A DNA stretch of 64,000 bases from an uncultured Bacteriovoracaceae bacterium (GCA_938034385.1 CALHLC010000013.1:1-64000); one strand, 5' to 3'; numbered from the stretch's first letter, positions 16,311-26,317 are shown. Notes: generated from the letters alone by a model not told the origin. A program made the numbers and translations.

Positions 16311-17336
16311 TTACTGTTTTAAATCTCTCCAGCTTCTACCTTGTTTGTTTTTCTTCGTTAATTGCCAGGTTCTCACTGCTTGATTGTGCTCTTTTAAAGT
16401 CTTACTAAATTTATGAGTTCCATTATTCTTACTAACAAAATAAAGAAAATCATGGGAGTCGGGATCGAGTACAGCTTTAATAGCATCAATACCTGGATTT
16501 GCAATAGGTCCTATAGGAAGTGCCTTAATAGTATAAGTATTATACTTGCTTGGAGCACGTATATCTTTTCGTCTAATATTCCCATCATACCTCTCCCACA
16601 TACCGTAAATAATAGTTGGATCTGATTGGAGCTTCATCCTTTTTTTTAGTCTATTAAAAAATACTCCTGCAATTATTTTTCTTTCAAATTTAGCTCCAGT
16701 TTCTTTCTCAACGACAGAAGCTAGAGTAATAACTTCTTTGGCACTTAGGAACGTCGAGGTTAAGTCTAAATTTTTAGTTTGAGATTTAAAGTGACTAGTC
16801 ATTTTTCTTAGGAGTGATTGTGGGGTTTCATCTTCTTCAAAATTATAAGTATCTGGAAAAAGGTAACCTTCAAGGTTGATTCCATCTATCCCCAATTCTT
16901 TGGCATATTCTTGGCTTTTTGCCAGCTTTATAAAAGTTTTCTTATCTTTTAGAAATTTTTTATTACTTAAGATGTCTGCAATTTCATAAAGGTTTTTTCC
17001 TTCAGGAATAGTCACGAGATTCTTAATAGAATCACCAGAAACAAACATTGCAAGAAGAGAATCAAGGTTCATTCCATCTTTTATTAAATAATTACCACTT
17101 TTAAATTTACTCAACAATTTTTTATATTTTGTATATTGATGAAAGACTCTTCGATTAGAAATGATACCTTGCTTATAAAGATTTTGGTTAATCTTAGGAA
17201 AACTGTCACCATTGTTAATTTTAAAAGTTATTTCTGGACCTTGATAAGAATAAGATAATTCATTTTGAACCCAAAAATATCCACCAATTAGAGCAAAAAC
17301 ACCCAAGAAGACACATAGAGAAAGAAGTTTTTTCAT
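16311..17336 (-). CDS. mltG: endolytic murein transglycosylase MltG (YceG-like)
   Basis: MltG cleaves nascent peptidoglycan and sets glycan chain length. The 341-aa protein has one N-terminal membrane anchor (residues 4-24), a LysM-like region (about 35-110, with the IPEGKNLYEIA motif) and the YceG catalytic domain. The conserved ASVVEKETG, carrying the active Glu, lies at about 206-214, followed by FFNRL and LQSDPTIIYG. Length is normal. It lies 19 bases after ruvX on the same strand, a pairing known in many bacteria. Confidence 0.94.
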   Translation of the reverse strand: MKKLLSLCVFLGVFALIGGYFWVQNELSYSYQGPEITFKINNGDSFPKINQNLYKQGIISNRRVFHQYTKYKKLLSKFKSGNYLIKDGMNLDSLLAMFVSGDSIKNLVTIPEGKNLYEIADILSNKKFLKDKKTFIKLAKSQEYAKELGIDGINLEGYLFPDTYNFEEDETPQSLLRKMTSHFKSQTKNLDLTSTFLSAKEVITLASVVEKETGAKFERKIIAGVFFNRLKKRMKLQSDPTIIYGMWERYDGNIRRKDIRAPSKYNTYTIKALPIGPIANPGIDAIKAVLDPDSHDFLYFVSKNNGTHKFSKTLKEHNQAVRTWQLTKKNKQGRSWRDLKQ

Positions 17337-17355
17337 ATAACAAGGCTAATTAAAT

Positions 17356-17790
17356 TTAGCTTTTTTGGCCAAGAAAATCTTCTAAGATGATTTTAGCAGA
17401 AACAGAATCTATTTTTTTCATATCAACTCGAAAATTATACTGTGGAGAGTTTTTCATAACTTCTTGAGCTTGAAAGGTACTGAGAGTTTCATCTTGTTGA
17501 TGGATCTCAAGGGTCATGTTTTCTAATTGAAAAAACTGAATTAATTGATTCGCGAAGTCGATCATTTTTTTTGAAGTAGAAGTTGCTCCACCATCTAATA
17601 AATAGGGAACTCCAACAATAATATCTGTTATACCCTCTATTTCTACAATTGATTTAAGCTGATAAAAAACACTCTCTCTGCCATGATTTTGGATTCTTTC
17701 CATACATAGAACAAAAGGGTCACTCCCAGCACGAAATTGGGCCAAGCCGATGAATTTTTCACCATAGTCAATAGCTAAATAGTGCTTCAT
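17356..17790 (-). CDS. ruvX: Holliday-junction resolvase-like protein RuvX (YqgF)
   Basis: RNase H-fold nuclease of the YqgF/RuvX family, linked to pre-16S rRNA 5' processing and junction resolution. The 144-aa protein shows AIDYGEKFIGLA with the first catalytic Asp (Asp8), VGVPYLLDGG (about 59-68), DETLSTFQAQEVM with the acidic active-site residue (about 104-116) and a late Asp in KIDSVSAKIILEDFL. Length is typical. It is first in a two-gene unit with mltG and divergent from rho, 226 bases away. Confidence 0.92.
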   Translation of the reverse strand: MKHYLAIDYGEKFIGLAQFRAGSDPFVLCMERIQNHGRESVFYQLKSIVEIEGITDIIVGVPYLLDGGATSTSKKMIDFANQLIQFFQLENMTLEIHQQDETLSTFQAQEVMKNSPQYNFRVDMKKIDSVSAKIILEDFLGQKS

Positions 17791-17833
17791 AAGGATATTT
17801 CTACCCGAATATCACTCTATTTATCAACTCTTC

Positions 17834-17863
17834 TTGACATTATCATAGCGAAAATGGAATTAT
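17834..17863 (+). promoter_or_regulatory. weak candidate promoter for rho
   Basis: A perfect TTGACA (17834-17839) precedes AATTAT (17858-17863) with an 18-base spacer. About 150 bases of leader would separate it from the rho start. rho leaders are often regulatory in other bacteria, but I see no clear hairpin here. Confidence 0.25.
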
Positions 17864-18016
17864 GATCTTGATCTAAATATTAACAGGAACGAGCTATCAG
17901 AGTTCCAAAATTTAATAACTATTTACACTTTGGAGAATAAAAGTATAGATCCCATCTCGAAAATAACAAAAATAATCAAAATATTACATTCAGGTTAAAA
18001 CTCAGGAGAAAAAAGA

Positions 18017-19264
18017 ATGCATTTAACTGACCTTAGAAAAATGGACATGAAAAAATTAAGCACAATGGCAGCAAAAGCCGGAGTGGATAACCATGCTAGT
18101 ATGAAAAAGCATGAAGTTATTTTTGCTCTTTTAAAAGCTGAAGCAAAAAAGAAACAAGAAATTTTTGGAGCAGGAGTTTTAGAAATTCTTCCAGATGGTT
18201 TTGGTTTTTTGAGATCTCCTGGTTATAACTACCTTCCAGGTGCTGATGATATTTATGTAAGTCCAAGTCAAATTAGAAAGTTTGGTTTGAGAAAAGGTGA
18301 TTCACTTGCTGGATCAATTAGACCTCCCAAAGATGCTGAGAGATACTTCGCTCTTTTAAAGTTAAATACAATTAACGATAATACTCCGGAAGATCATAAG
18401 AAATTGGTGCTTTTTGATAATTTAATTCCTCTATATCCTGAAGAAAAAATTAGTTTAGAAGCACTGCCAACGAGTTATTCAACTCGAATTATTGATCTTT
18501 TTGTCCCGCAAGGTTTTGGTCAAAGATGCTTAATCGTTGCACCACCCAAAGCTGGTAAGACTGTTTTATTACAAGATATCGCTAACTCTATTTCTCATAA
18601 TCATCCAGATGCGAAGTTAATTGTTCTTCTTATTGATGAGAGACCAGAAGAAGTTACAGATATGAGACGAAACGTTAAAGCAGAGGTTGTTTCCTCTACA
18701 TTTGATGAGCCTGCCAGTAGACACGTTCAAGTCGCTGAGATGATTTTAGCAAAAGCAAAAAGACAAGTAGAAGCAGGTAATGATGTTGTTGTTCTTTTAG
18801 ATTCCATTACTAGACTGGCAAGAGCTTATAATACAGTTGTTCCACCTTCTGGAAAGATTTTATCTGGTGGTGTTGATTCAAATGCTCTTCATAAACCAAA
18901 AAGATTTTTTGGAGCTGCAAGAAATATTGAAGGTGGTGGATCATTAACTATTATTGCAACTTCACTTATTGATACAGGTTCAAGAATGGATGAAGTCATC
19001 TTTGAGGAATTCAAAGGAACTGGTAACTCAGAAATACAATTAGATAGAAAGCTAATGGAGAAGAGAATTTTTCCATGTCTTGATATTAATAAATCATCTA
19101 CAAGAAAAGAAGATCTGTTAATTGAAGATAGTGCACTTCAAAGACTTGTTGTTTTAAGAAGAGTTCTACATCCAATGAATACAATTGATTCGATGGAATT
19201 CATTAAGAGTCGAATCGAGAAAACGAAAACAAATGGTGAGTTCCTAGACTCAATGTCTTCATAA
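18017..19264 (+). CDS. rho: transcription termination factor Rho
   Basis: Hexameric RNA-dependent ATPase that terminates transcription. The 415-aa protein is full length without insertion. It has an N-terminal Rho_N helical region (1-45) and a cold-shock-like RNA-binding domain with [11 protein letters not shown] (about 58-68). The ATPase core has Walker A APPKAGKT at 175-182, [12 protein letters not shown] and the Q-loop/R-loop region containing [24 protein letters not shown] sits ahead of the ATG. prfA follows after 10 bases, a common order. With few intrinsic terminators visible in this window, Rho may do much of the work. Confidence 0.97.
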   Translation: MHLTDLRKMDMKKLSTMAAKAGVDNHASMKKHEVIFALLKAEAKKKQEIFGAGVLEILPDGFGFLRSPGYNYLPGADDIYVSPSQIRKFGLRKGDSLAGSIRPPKDAERYFALLKLNTINDNTPEDHKKLVLFDNLIPLYPEEKISLEALPTSYSTRIIDLFVPQGFGQRCLIVAPPKAGKTVLLQDIANSISHNHPDAKLIVLLIDERPEEVTDMRRNVKAEVVSSTFDEPASRHVQVAEMILAKAKRQVEAGNDVVVLLDSITRLARAYNTVVPPSGKILSGGVDSNALHKPKRFFGAARNIEGGGSLTIIATSLIDTGSRMDEVIFEEFKGTGNSEIQLDRKLMEKRIFPCLDINKSSTRKEDLLIEDSALQRLVVLRRVLHPMNTIDSMEFIKSRIEKTKTNGEFLDSMSS

Positions 19265-19274
19265 GGAATTTAAG

Positions 19275-20345
19275 ATGTTCGATAAACTCGAAGCAGTCGT
19301 CATTCGTCATCAAGAGTTAACTCAAAAGTTAGCCGATCCAACTATTTATGATAGACAAGCTGAGTTTAAAAAAATTTCAAGTGAAAGGTCAGCACTTGAG
19401 CCTATAGTTAATACTTTTAAAGAATATAAAGATACAAAGCAAAATGTCGTTGATGCTAAAGATATGCTGGTAAATGAATCTGATCCCGAGTTAAAAGAGA
19501 TGGCTCGAGAAGAGTTAAATCTTGGAGAAGCAAAACTTACAGAGCTTGAAGAGCATTTAAAAGTCTTATTGCTTCCTAAGGACCCACTTGATGATAAAGA
19601 TGTCATGATCGAAATTAGGGCCGGTGCTGGTGGAAATGAGGCATCGATCTTTGTGGCTGATGTCCTGAGAATGTATCAAAACTATTTTAAGGAAGTTGGT
19701 TTTAAGTTTGAAATGATCTCTGTGAGTGAAAGTGATGAAGGTATAAAAGAAGTTATTATTACTGTAAAAGGTGAGCAGGTTTATTCGCGAATGAAATATG
19801 AATCGGGTGTTCATAGAGTTCAACGAGTTCCAAAAACTGAATCACAGGGTAGAGTGCATACTTCCACAATCACTGTTGCTGTCTTGCCAGAGGCTGATGA
19901 TGTTGAGTTTGAACTAAATATGAATGATGTAAGAGTAGATGTTTATAGGGCCGGAGGAAATGGAGGGCAATCAGTAAATACAACTGATTCAGCTGTTCGG
20001 GTAACTCATCTCCCTACTAATACCGTTGTTGCTATTCAAGATGAAAAATCACAAATTAAAAATAAGGCCAAGGCATTAAAGATTCTAAGTGCTAGAATCT
20101 ATGATAAAATGGTTCGAGAAGCTCAAGAAAAAGAAGCTGCAGAGAGAAAAGGAATGGTTGGTACTGGAGATAGAAGTGAGAGGATTAGAACTTATAATTT
20201 TCCTCAAGGAAGACTCACTGACCATAGAATAGGATTAACACTCTATAGTTTAGATAAAATTATTGAAGGTGATATGGGAGCAGTTGTAGAGGCCCTCATT
20301 ACTCATAACCAAGCTATGCTTCTTCAAGGTGAATCAGAAGCTTAA
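19275..20345 (+). CDS. prfA: peptide chain release factor 1
   Basis: Class I release factor reading UAA and UAG. The 356-aa protein has the RF1 signature HRVQRVPKTESQGRVHTS, which carries the stop-codon-reading PxT tripeptide as PKT at 186-188 (E. coli has PAT). It also has the catalytic GGQ at 230-232 in RAGGNGGQSVN. The PxT tripeptide excludes RF2. The first helix domain and the C-terminal region are normal. It overlaps the start of prmC, its own methyltransferase, by 17 bases. Confidence 0.97.
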   Translation: MFDKLEAVVIRHQELTQKLADPTIYDRQAEFKKISSERSALEPIVNTFKEYKDTKQNVVDAKDMLVNESDPELKEMAREELNLGEAKLTELEEHLKVLLLPKDPLDDKDVMIEIRAGAGGNEASIFVADVLRMYQNYFKEVGFKFEMISVSESDEGIKEVIITVKGEQVYSRMKYESGVHRVQRVPKTESQGRVHTSTITVAVLPEADDVEFELNMNDVRVDVYRAGGNGGQSVNTTDSAVRVTHLPTNTVVAIQDEKSQIKNKAKALKILSARIYDKMVREAQEKEAAERKGMVGTGDRSERIRTYNFPQGRLTDHRIGLTLYSLDKIIEGDMGAVVEALITHNQAMLLQGESEA

Positions 20346-21084
20346 AGATCTTCTCCCTACGCTTGGAGAAGATTATCCTGGAATTAATTTAAAAAGACTA
20401 ACACAAGAATTTGAAAAGTTTAATGGAAGCTTCATTGAGTTTGAAACAGAATTAAAGAGTGCTCGTCCTCTTGAGTATATTAATAAGAGTGCTTATTTTT
20501 TTAATACAGATGTTTATGTAGACGAGAGGGTCTTGATTCCAAGATTTGAAACTGAAATTTTAGTAGAACAAGCTCTCAATATTCAAGCTCATGATGTTTT
20601 AGAAGTAGGGTGTGGCAGTGGAGCAATTAGTAAGGCCTATTTAATCGAAAGTAAATCTCCTAAAAACTTAGTCTTGAGCGATATATCTCAAGATGCAATA
20701 GATGTTGCAAAGATTAATTTAAAAGAATTTCCAGTTAAGTTCATATTAAGTGATAAATTTGAAAAAATTGATCAAAGCTTTGATTTGATCATTTCCAATC
20801 CTCCTTATATTAAAAATTCTCAGAAAAATTCTGTTCATCCTAGTGTGATCAAGTATGAACCTGATATAGCTCTCTTTTTAGAAGATTCTGAATATGACTC
20901 TTGGTTTAAAGAGTTTTTTTTAGGAGCTAAAAGGTCTTTAAATAAAAATGGATGGCTATTAATGGAAGGGCATGAATTTAATTTAGATAACTTAGCTGAG
21001 CTTGCTAGAAAATTGGGTTTTAATACTATTGAGTGTATAAAAGATTTAACTGGTCGAGATCGACTTTTAAGGATGAGCATTTAA
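20329..21084 (+). CDS. prmC: release factor glutamine methyltransferase PrmC (HemK)
   Basis: This SAM-dependent enzyme methylates the Gln of the GGQ loop in RF1 and RF2. The 251-aa protein has a helical N-domain, VLIPRFETEIL (about 68-78), the SAM-binding LEVGCGSG (91-98) and the catalytic NPPYI (157-161). At about 250 aa it is slightly shorter than the E. coli protein. The GTG start at 20329 lies inside the prfA end. The gene ends in TAATG, which is shared with fxsA. Position after prfA is conserved in many bacteria. Confidence 0.95.
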   Translation: MNQKLKDLLPTLGEDYPGINLKRLTQEFEKFNGSFIEFETELKSARPLEYINKSAYFFNTDVYVDERVLIPRFETEILVEQALNIQAHDVLEVGCGSGAISKAYLIESKSPKNLVLSDISQDAIDVAKINLKEFPVKFILSDKFEKIDQSFDLIISNPPYIKNSQKNSVHPSVIKYEPDIALFLEDSEYDSWFKEFFLGAKRSLNKNGWLLMEGHEFNLDNLAELARKLGFNTIECIKDLTGRDRLLRMSI

Positions 21085-21557
21085 TGTTTTTAGTATTGCT
21101 TTTTTTATTTACAGTAGTTCCAGCTCTTGAGCTCTATTTACTTATTTCAGTTGGATCACAAATTGGAACTTTGAATACAATTTTTATTATCCTTGCAACG
21201 GGTGTTGTTGGAGCAATTTTAGCAAAAAGTCAGGGTCGATCTATTATGTCTAGCGTCCAAGGAAAAATTGCAAGCGGAAAAATGCCAACAAATGAATTAA
21301 TTCATGGAGTTTTTATCTTTGCTGGGGGTCTTTTATTAGTAACTCCAGGTTTCTTTACAGATGTACTTGGGTTTAGTTTTGTTTTTCCAATTACTCGTTT
21401 TGGGTTAGTTCAACTAGCTCAAATTTATTTTGCTAAAGCGATCAAAAACGGAACCATTAAAGTCATGAAAACAAGAGGATTCTCCACTAGTGGAAACCAA
21501 TCATCTAATTATAGAGATGAAAATATTGTTGAAGCTGAATTTGAAAGAAAAGAATAA
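21084..21557 (+). CDS. fxsA: FxsA-family inner-membrane protein
   Basis: Small membrane protein of the FxsA family, named for suppression of phage T7 exclusion in E. coli; its normal role is unclear. The 157-aa protein has hydrophobic segments near residues 1-20, 27-45 and 65-95, and the family pattern PALELYLLISVGSQIG plus GGLLLVTPGFFTDVLGF. I use the ATG at 21084, overlapping the prmC stop by one base. An upstream start would run inside prmC and add a charged segment before the first membrane helix. It is last in the rho operon and ends one base from a convergent gene. Confidence 0.9.
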   Translation: MFLVLLFLFTVVPALELYLLISVGSQIGTLNTIFIILATGVVGAILAKSQGRSIMSSVQGKIASGKMPTNELIHGVFIFAGGLLLVTPGFFTDVLGFSFVFPITRFGLVQLAQIYFAKAIKNGTIKVMKTRGFSTSGNQSSNYRDENIVEAEFERKE

Positions 21558-21558
21558 C

Positions 21559-22149
21559 TTACTTTTTTTCTAACATTTTTGCTCTTTGAATTTCCATTTC
21601 AAGTAATTTGTCAGACTCAGCCTTAATCATTTGATTAATTTCATCTTTTGTAAATTTTGAAGCATTTAATTGTTTAAGAGCGAGTTTTTCTTGCTTGCCT
21701 AGCATTTCTATTTCTTCTTTTAGTTTTTGATCATGTCTTTTAATATAATCATCTCTTGTTAATTGTGCATTTTTGATAATATTATCTCTTCTCTCAACTG
21801 CATTAATAAGAAATTTAACATCTCTTTTTTTAAGAGCATATTCTTTATCCTTCTCATAAGTCAGTTGAGCATTTGCTTGTTTGTCTTTAAAGGTTTGTTC
21901 TTCTCTTAGTTTTTTGGATTCTATGCTTTTATATATTTGTTCTTTTTTTGTTTTTGTTTTTGTTTCTATATCTTTAATGAATTGTTCTTGTTTAATTAAG
22001 AGGGCCTTTCTTTTTTCTGCACTTTCTTTATCAGCTTGGGCCTGAAGTTTTTGATATTCAGCATATTTAAGCTTTCTATTTAAATCTCTTCCATCCTTGG
22101 CAAATATTGTGAAAGAAAGTGATAAAACTATTAAAGTCATTAATTTCAT
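21559..22149 (-). CDS. secreted coiled-coil protein
   Basis: Unrecognised 196-aa protein. Residues 1-17 (MKLMTLIVLSLSFTIFA) are a signal peptide. Nearly all the rest is Lys/Glu/Gln-rich helix with heptad character and no Cys, so a long periplasmic coiled coil is expected, somewhat like OmpH/Skp-type or tether proteins but without a sequence match I trust. It stands alone, convergent with fxsA. Confidence 0.7.
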   Translation of the reverse strand: MKLMTLIVLSLSFTIFAKDGRDLNRKLKYAEYQKLQAQADKESAEKRKALLIKQEQFIKDIETKTKTKKEQIYKSIESKKLREEQTFKDKQANAQLTYEKDKEYALKKRDVKFLINAVERRDNIIKNAQLTRDDYIKRHDQKLKEEIEMLGKQEKLALKQLNASKFTKDEINQMIKAESDKLLEMEIQRAKMLEKK

Positions 22150-22285
22150 GAATACTCCTTATTTATATGATTTAAGTTTATCTTTTCTTTTTTAGCGAGT
22201 CTATTTAGGTGTGCTGCATCATGATTTCTAAATAAAATTTTGCTATAAACGTTCATCAAGCTAATTCTTACCACCAGAGGTCACA

Positions 22286-23692
22286 ATGATTAAAAAGTTT
22301 TCCCTATTATCATTATTTGTTATCAACATTACTACTCACGCGGCTTGTTTTGTGGAGGTGATTCCAAAGGTTTGGGAGTGCAACTATCAAGTTAGAAATA
22401 CCATTGATACTTTGGTTGCTAATAGAATTAAAGAGATTAAAAGAGAATATTTTTTAGATGCAATTTCCAATGGAACGATTAATACAAGCAGAGGCAATAA
22501 TGTTGTCAATATAATTGTTAGATCTAAGGATGTTGCCGATGAAATTGAAGTTTTATTAAAACGTTATGATGTTCAAAATGAACTTAATCGTCTTGATAAT
22601 TTTAGAGTGAAATTTGATTTCGTTATTATGGGAGAGAAGGAGCAAAGAGATTTCTCTCTAGGTTTAGAGTCAATAAGTAGAAATTTACAACCTGTCGATT
22701 CTGATGGGAAAAAAATTACTGACTATGTAGGGAATGGATACTCTTTATTAAATACAGTGACAGGAATTGCAAGTAGTTCATTGGGTCTTAGTTTTTTTAA
22801 TTCTCTCAGTAGATTTTCAGGAATGATAGGTGCAGCCAGGGGGAAGAGTCTTATAAGAAAAGAAGATTCCCTTAAGACAATCGTTGCTGAACATGAACGC
22901 TTTACTACTGATTATACTTTTACAAGATATATTGTTCCACCTGGGGTGTCAGCATTAGAAGCAATTGAGAAAAATGTTGGATTTACACTTTCTGGAAAAG
23001 TTGAGACCTTGGCAGGACAAGATAATAAGGTGATGGTTCCTCATATGTCTCTTGAATGGACGATGGAAGATCCTAATGATCCATTTAAACTGCCTAGTAT
23101 TACAAGACGACCTGAAAGAATGGTTTTAGAACTAGGTACTCCTAAAGAATTAATTAGTGTGACCTTACATGATAATGAATTGATGAAAAGTAGTGGGCTT
23201 CTATATAAAAACAAGAAAATCACTCAAGGGAAATTAAAGTTAACAGTATTAATGACTGTAACTAAAGAAGATGAAAGTAAATTAGTTTTCTCAGATCAGT
23301 TTATAGATATATCAAAAAGCGACTATAGCTTATTACCAGAAGAAATATCTTGTGATGAAGTATTTCAAAATATTAAATTTTTTACAGTTAAAGATCTATT
23401 TGGAAAATCTGACTTATTGGTACAATTTGATAAAAAATCATTGTCGAAAAAAAATTATAAAAATTTTTTAGAAATTGAATTTTTTGATCAAAAAAGAACT
23501 CCTCAACTACAGCATATAGTAAGTAGCCCTATGAAAATTGCGACAATAGTACCTGAGTTACATATGAATGGGAAAAGTATGATTGAAAAAAAGCTAAAGC
23601 TGAAACTCAGGGGACAAAAAACGTGTAAGAAGAAGATTAAGATGATTTATAATGTGAATACTTCCTTAGATGAAAGCTTTAGAAGAAAATGA
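22286..23692 (+). CDS. secreted secretin-like protein, first gene of a three-gene operon
   Basis: 468 aa with signal peptide (1 to about 19, ending THA). Residues about 73-100 (VVNIIVRSKDVADEIEVLLKRYDV) have the pattern of the short secretin N-domain, in which a strand and a helix end in LLKxxD. The following strand (VKFDFVIMGEKEQRDFSLGLESIS) resembles the start of the secretin beta domain, where an E-V element leads to LG. A Gly/Ser-rich stretch (150-185) could be the gate region. The protein is too short and divergent for a standard type II or IV secretin, so this is tentative. RBS AGAGG precedes it. It is coupled to the next gene by ATGA. Confidence 0.55.
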   Translation: MIKKFSLLSLFVINITTHAACFVEVIPKVWECNYQVRNTIDTLVANRIKEIKREYFLDAISNGTINTSRGNNVVNIIVRSKDVADEIEVLLKRYDVQNELNRLDNFRVKFDFVIMGEKEQRDFSLGLESISRNLQPVDSDGKKITDYVGNGYSLLNTVTGIASSSLGLSFFNSLSRFSGMIGAARGKSLIRKEDSLKTIVAEHERFTTDYTFTRYIVPPGVSALEAIEKNVGFTLSGKVETLAGQDNKVMVPHMSLEWTMEDPNDPFKLPSITRRPERMVLELGTPKELISVTLHDNELMKSSGLLYKNKKITQGKLKLTVLMTVTKEDESKLVFSDQFIDISKSDYSLLPEEISCDEVFQNIKFFTVKDLFGKSDLLVQFDKKSLSKKNYKNFLEIEFFDQKRTPQLQHIVSSPMKIATIVPELHMNGKSMIEKKLKLKLRGQKTCKKKIKMIYNVNTSLDESFRRK

Positions 23693-24603
23693 AGTTTATA
23701 ATCGTTTTTACTCTTTGCTTAAATGTTTTTGCTCAAGGCCAGAATATTCCCAAGATTAATGAGTTTATAGGAGACGTTCGCTCAATTATTACTCAAAAAA
23801 ATAATGACTTGTTTACAAATTTTATACTTCAAAATTCACCTGGGAGTTTTGATTTTATATCTTCTAAAAGAGTAAGATGTCATAGATCTCAAGTTGCAAG
23901 AAATGTAAAAGTTGCTTCTATTAATTATGTAAAAAATGAATCTACCTTTTTAATAGAGTATCTAGGGTGTAATAATATTGCGATGTATAGTGAAGAGGTT
24001 ACTTTAGCTCCAGATAAAGTAGCCACAAATGATATCAAAGCAATATTGACAGGAAATCTTGATTATATAAATGAACCAATTACTTCTTATACATTAACTC
24101 TTCAAGGAAATTCACAGATTCTAAGATATAAAAAAAATGCTGGGAAAGAAATTGTCTCTATTAATGGAGAAGTTTTTCTTCTATCTTTAAGAAAGACTGA
24201 TCTCTTTACATATCAATTCTCTCCTTTTTCTACTTCCTTTGAGGGCTACAATTATCGATTTGGTTTTAAGGCCTTTGATTTAAGTGTTAAGGGAGAAAGA
24301 TATTTTAAAGGTGCAGAAGAAATACCTCTTTTAGAATTTAATAAAAGTTATGGTTCCTTAATAAGTGAAACAAATAAGTCTATTTATTCAAGAGTTTTAA
24401 AAGATTTCCAACGTCGCTTTCCTCAAACAGAAATTGCCAAACCTGTTGGGAACAATAAGTTCCTAGAGGACTTACAATTAATTCGCAGAAGACTAGAGCA
24501 GGGAACTCCTGATCAAATTCAATTATTAAGAGTTCAAGTGTTACAGCTTATTCAAGATTATCAGAATGGAAAACTTCAGATTATAGATAATCGATCAGAA
24601 TAA
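23689..24603 (+). CDS. secreted protein of unknown function
   Basis: 304 aa with a signal peptide MKFIIVFTLCLNVFA. The mature part is mixed beta/alpha with two Cys (about 61 and 85) in reach of each other. The C-terminal 60 residues form amphipathic helices rich in Gln and Arg (for example LQLIRRRLEQ). It overlaps both neighbours (ATGA before, TAATG after), so it is made in step with the secretin-like protein and may work with it. No family recognised. Confidence 0.65.
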   Translation: MKFIIVFTLCLNVFAQGQNIPKINEFIGDVRSIITQKNNDLFTNFILQNSPGSFDFISSKRVRCHRSQVARNVKVASINYVKNESTFLIEYLGCNNIAMYSEEVTLAPDKVATNDIKAILTGNLDYINEPITSYTLTLQGNSQILRYKKNAGKEIVSINGEVFLLSLRKTDLFTYQFSPFSTSFEGYNYRFGFKAFDLSVKGERYFKGAEEIPLLEFNKSYGSLISETNKSIYSRVLKDFQRRFPQTEIAKPVGNNKFLEDLQLIRRRLEQGTPDQIQLLRVQVLQLIQDYQNGKLQIIDNRSE

Positions 24604-25403
24604 TGAAATATATTTTATTAATAGTATCCTTCAATATTTACGGACAATGGTCTGGCCAGACTTATGATTATAGAACGCCAATACTTAGGTTTTTAAATGA
24701 TATAAGGAACGCATATCAAGAAAAGTCTAATAAATATATTATTAGGAAAGAAGAAAATACTATTTTATTTTTTGAAGAAGATAGTGAGAATGGACTTAGA
24801 TTAGATTCAACACTTTCTATTACCCATACTCGCAGCGGGAAATGGGATAGTTATATTTTTTATACTAGTAAGTATCTAAATTTCAATGGTGAAGACTTTG
24901 CTAGTAATAGTTATGTTGTTTTAAAAACTCAACTAAATGAACCATTATTAATTAAAAATTTATTAGAGTTTAAATTTCCAAAACCCCAAAATGGAGAAAA
25001 GGTTTGGATATATTATGATAGAGAAAAGTTTAATGTCTATTGGAGTAAAGAGAGTAATCGTGAGTATTTAGGTTTTGAGTTTTATGGAAATCAAATTGCA
25101 ATTGAAGAAATTTCGAAGAAGAATTATTCTAGAATTTTTAATAGGTATTCATGTGGCTTTGATACTTGTTCTTATAATGACTTGATAAGTGAATCAAGGA
25201 AGATTCTTGGATTTTGGTTGGAGAGCTTTACTAGTACTTCAAGAACACAAAATTTTCAGGAAAGTAAAGAAATAAGCCAGATAGAGGCCAATGCTATCTT
25301 ACAAGGTCCTTATGAGTTCATATTGAATCAAGAATTTAAAAAATTACAGGAGCAATTGCAACCCTTTTCAGTTGATGGTCCAATAACTTTTTTTATAGAT
25401 TAA
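24603..25403 (+). CDS. secreted protein of unknown function
   Basis: 266 aa with a weak signal peptide (MKYILLIVSFNIYG, cleavage near residue 14). The overall layout is like its upstream neighbour: beta-rich first two thirds, then a helical, Gln-rich C-terminus (LNQEFKKLQEQLQPF). Two Cys around residue 200 are five residues apart. The two may be distant paralogues. It ends in TTAA shared with the htpX stop on the other strand. No family recognised. Confidence 0.6.
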   Translation: MKYILLIVSFNIYGQWSGQTYDYRTPILRFLNDIRNAYQEKSNKYIIRKEENTILFFEEDSENGLRLDSTLSITHTRSGKWDSYIFYTSKYLNFNGEDFASNSYVVLKTQLNEPLLIKNLLEFKFPKPQNGEKVWIYYDREKFNVYWSKESNREYLGFEFYGNQIAIEEISKKNYSRIFNRYSCGFDTCSYNDLISESRKILGFWLESFTSTSRTQNFQESKEISQIEANAILQGPYEFILNQEFKKLQEQLQPFSVDGPITFFID

Positions 25404-26317
25404 TATCCTTGTAATGCTTGAATTCTCTTCTCTAATGGTGGATGAGTACTCATCATTGCCATTATCCCGTTCTTAGAACTAATCTTCATCGTTTGAAATT
25501 TATCATTTGATTCTGGTTTAATCATATCAAATTGTCTTTGAAGAGCTTTGAGAGCAGCGACCATTTTATGACTTCCAGCTAATTTCGCAGCTCCAGCATC
25601 AGCACTAAATTCTCGTCTCCTTGAAAAATATGAAATAACAAACATGGCAAAAAATCCTAAGGCCGATTGAACTGCCATATAAATCATATAGCCAAACATG
25701 CCGCCTCCACCAAGTCCTCCTCTTGATCTATTGTTATTATTATCACCTCTCATTGCACTCATAATAATTTGAGTGATAATTTGAGCAATAAACATTACAA
25801 AGGCATTCATAACACCTTGAATAAGAGTCATTGTAACCATGTCACCATTAGCAATATGAGCAACCTCATGAGCAAGGACTCCATCAACTTCATCTTGATT
25901 CATATTGGCCATTAAGCCCGTTGATACAGCAACCAAGGAATTATTTTTACTTGGACCTGTGGCAAATGCATTCATTTGTTTACTTTCATAAACACCGACC
26001 TCAGGCATTTTTTCTAATCCAGCACTTTTAGCGAAGCTATGAACTCTCATTACTAAATTGTCATGACTAGAATCATGCTCTTCTAAAATTTTAATTTTAT
26101 AAGCTCGCTTGGCAGATCCTTTACTCATCCACAAACTCATGAAAGAAAAAATCATCCCGTAAACGAGACACATCCCAAACATGCCGATATATCCACCACC
26201 AAAAAATTGTGCCAAAACTACATCAAGGCCTGTGAGTTTTAAAAATATAGAAAGTGTAATCATGATCGCAAAATTTGTGATCAAGAAAAAAGAAATTCTT
26301 TTAGTCCATGTAAACAT
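25400..26317 (-). CDS. htpX: membrane zinc metalloprotease HtpX
   Basis: M48B protease for quality control of inner-membrane proteins. The 305-aa protein has two N-terminal membrane segments (about 8-28 and 42-63), the zinc motif HEVAH at 150-154 within LAHEVAHIANGD, and further hydrophobic segments with the third zinc ligand in RRREFSADAGAA. A Gly/Asn-rich loop (around NNNNRSRGGLGGGG) lies between segments 3 and 4, as in many HtpX proteins. The length is normal. Confidence 0.95.
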   Translation of the reverse strand: MFTWTKRISFFLITNFAIMITLSIFLKLTGLDVVLAQFFGGGYIGMFGMCLVYGMIFSFMSLWMSKGSAKRAYKIKILEEHDSSHDNLVMRVHSFAKSAGLEKMPEVGVYESKQMNAFATGPSKNNSLVAVSTGLMANMNQDEVDGVLAHEVAHIANGDMVTMTLIQGVMNAFVMFIAQIITQIIMSAMRGDNNNNRSRGGLGGGGMFGYMIYMAVQSALGFFAMFVISYFSRRREFSADAGAAKLAGSHKMVAALKALQRQFDMIKPESNDKFQTMKISSKNGIMAMMSTHPPLEKRIQALQGY

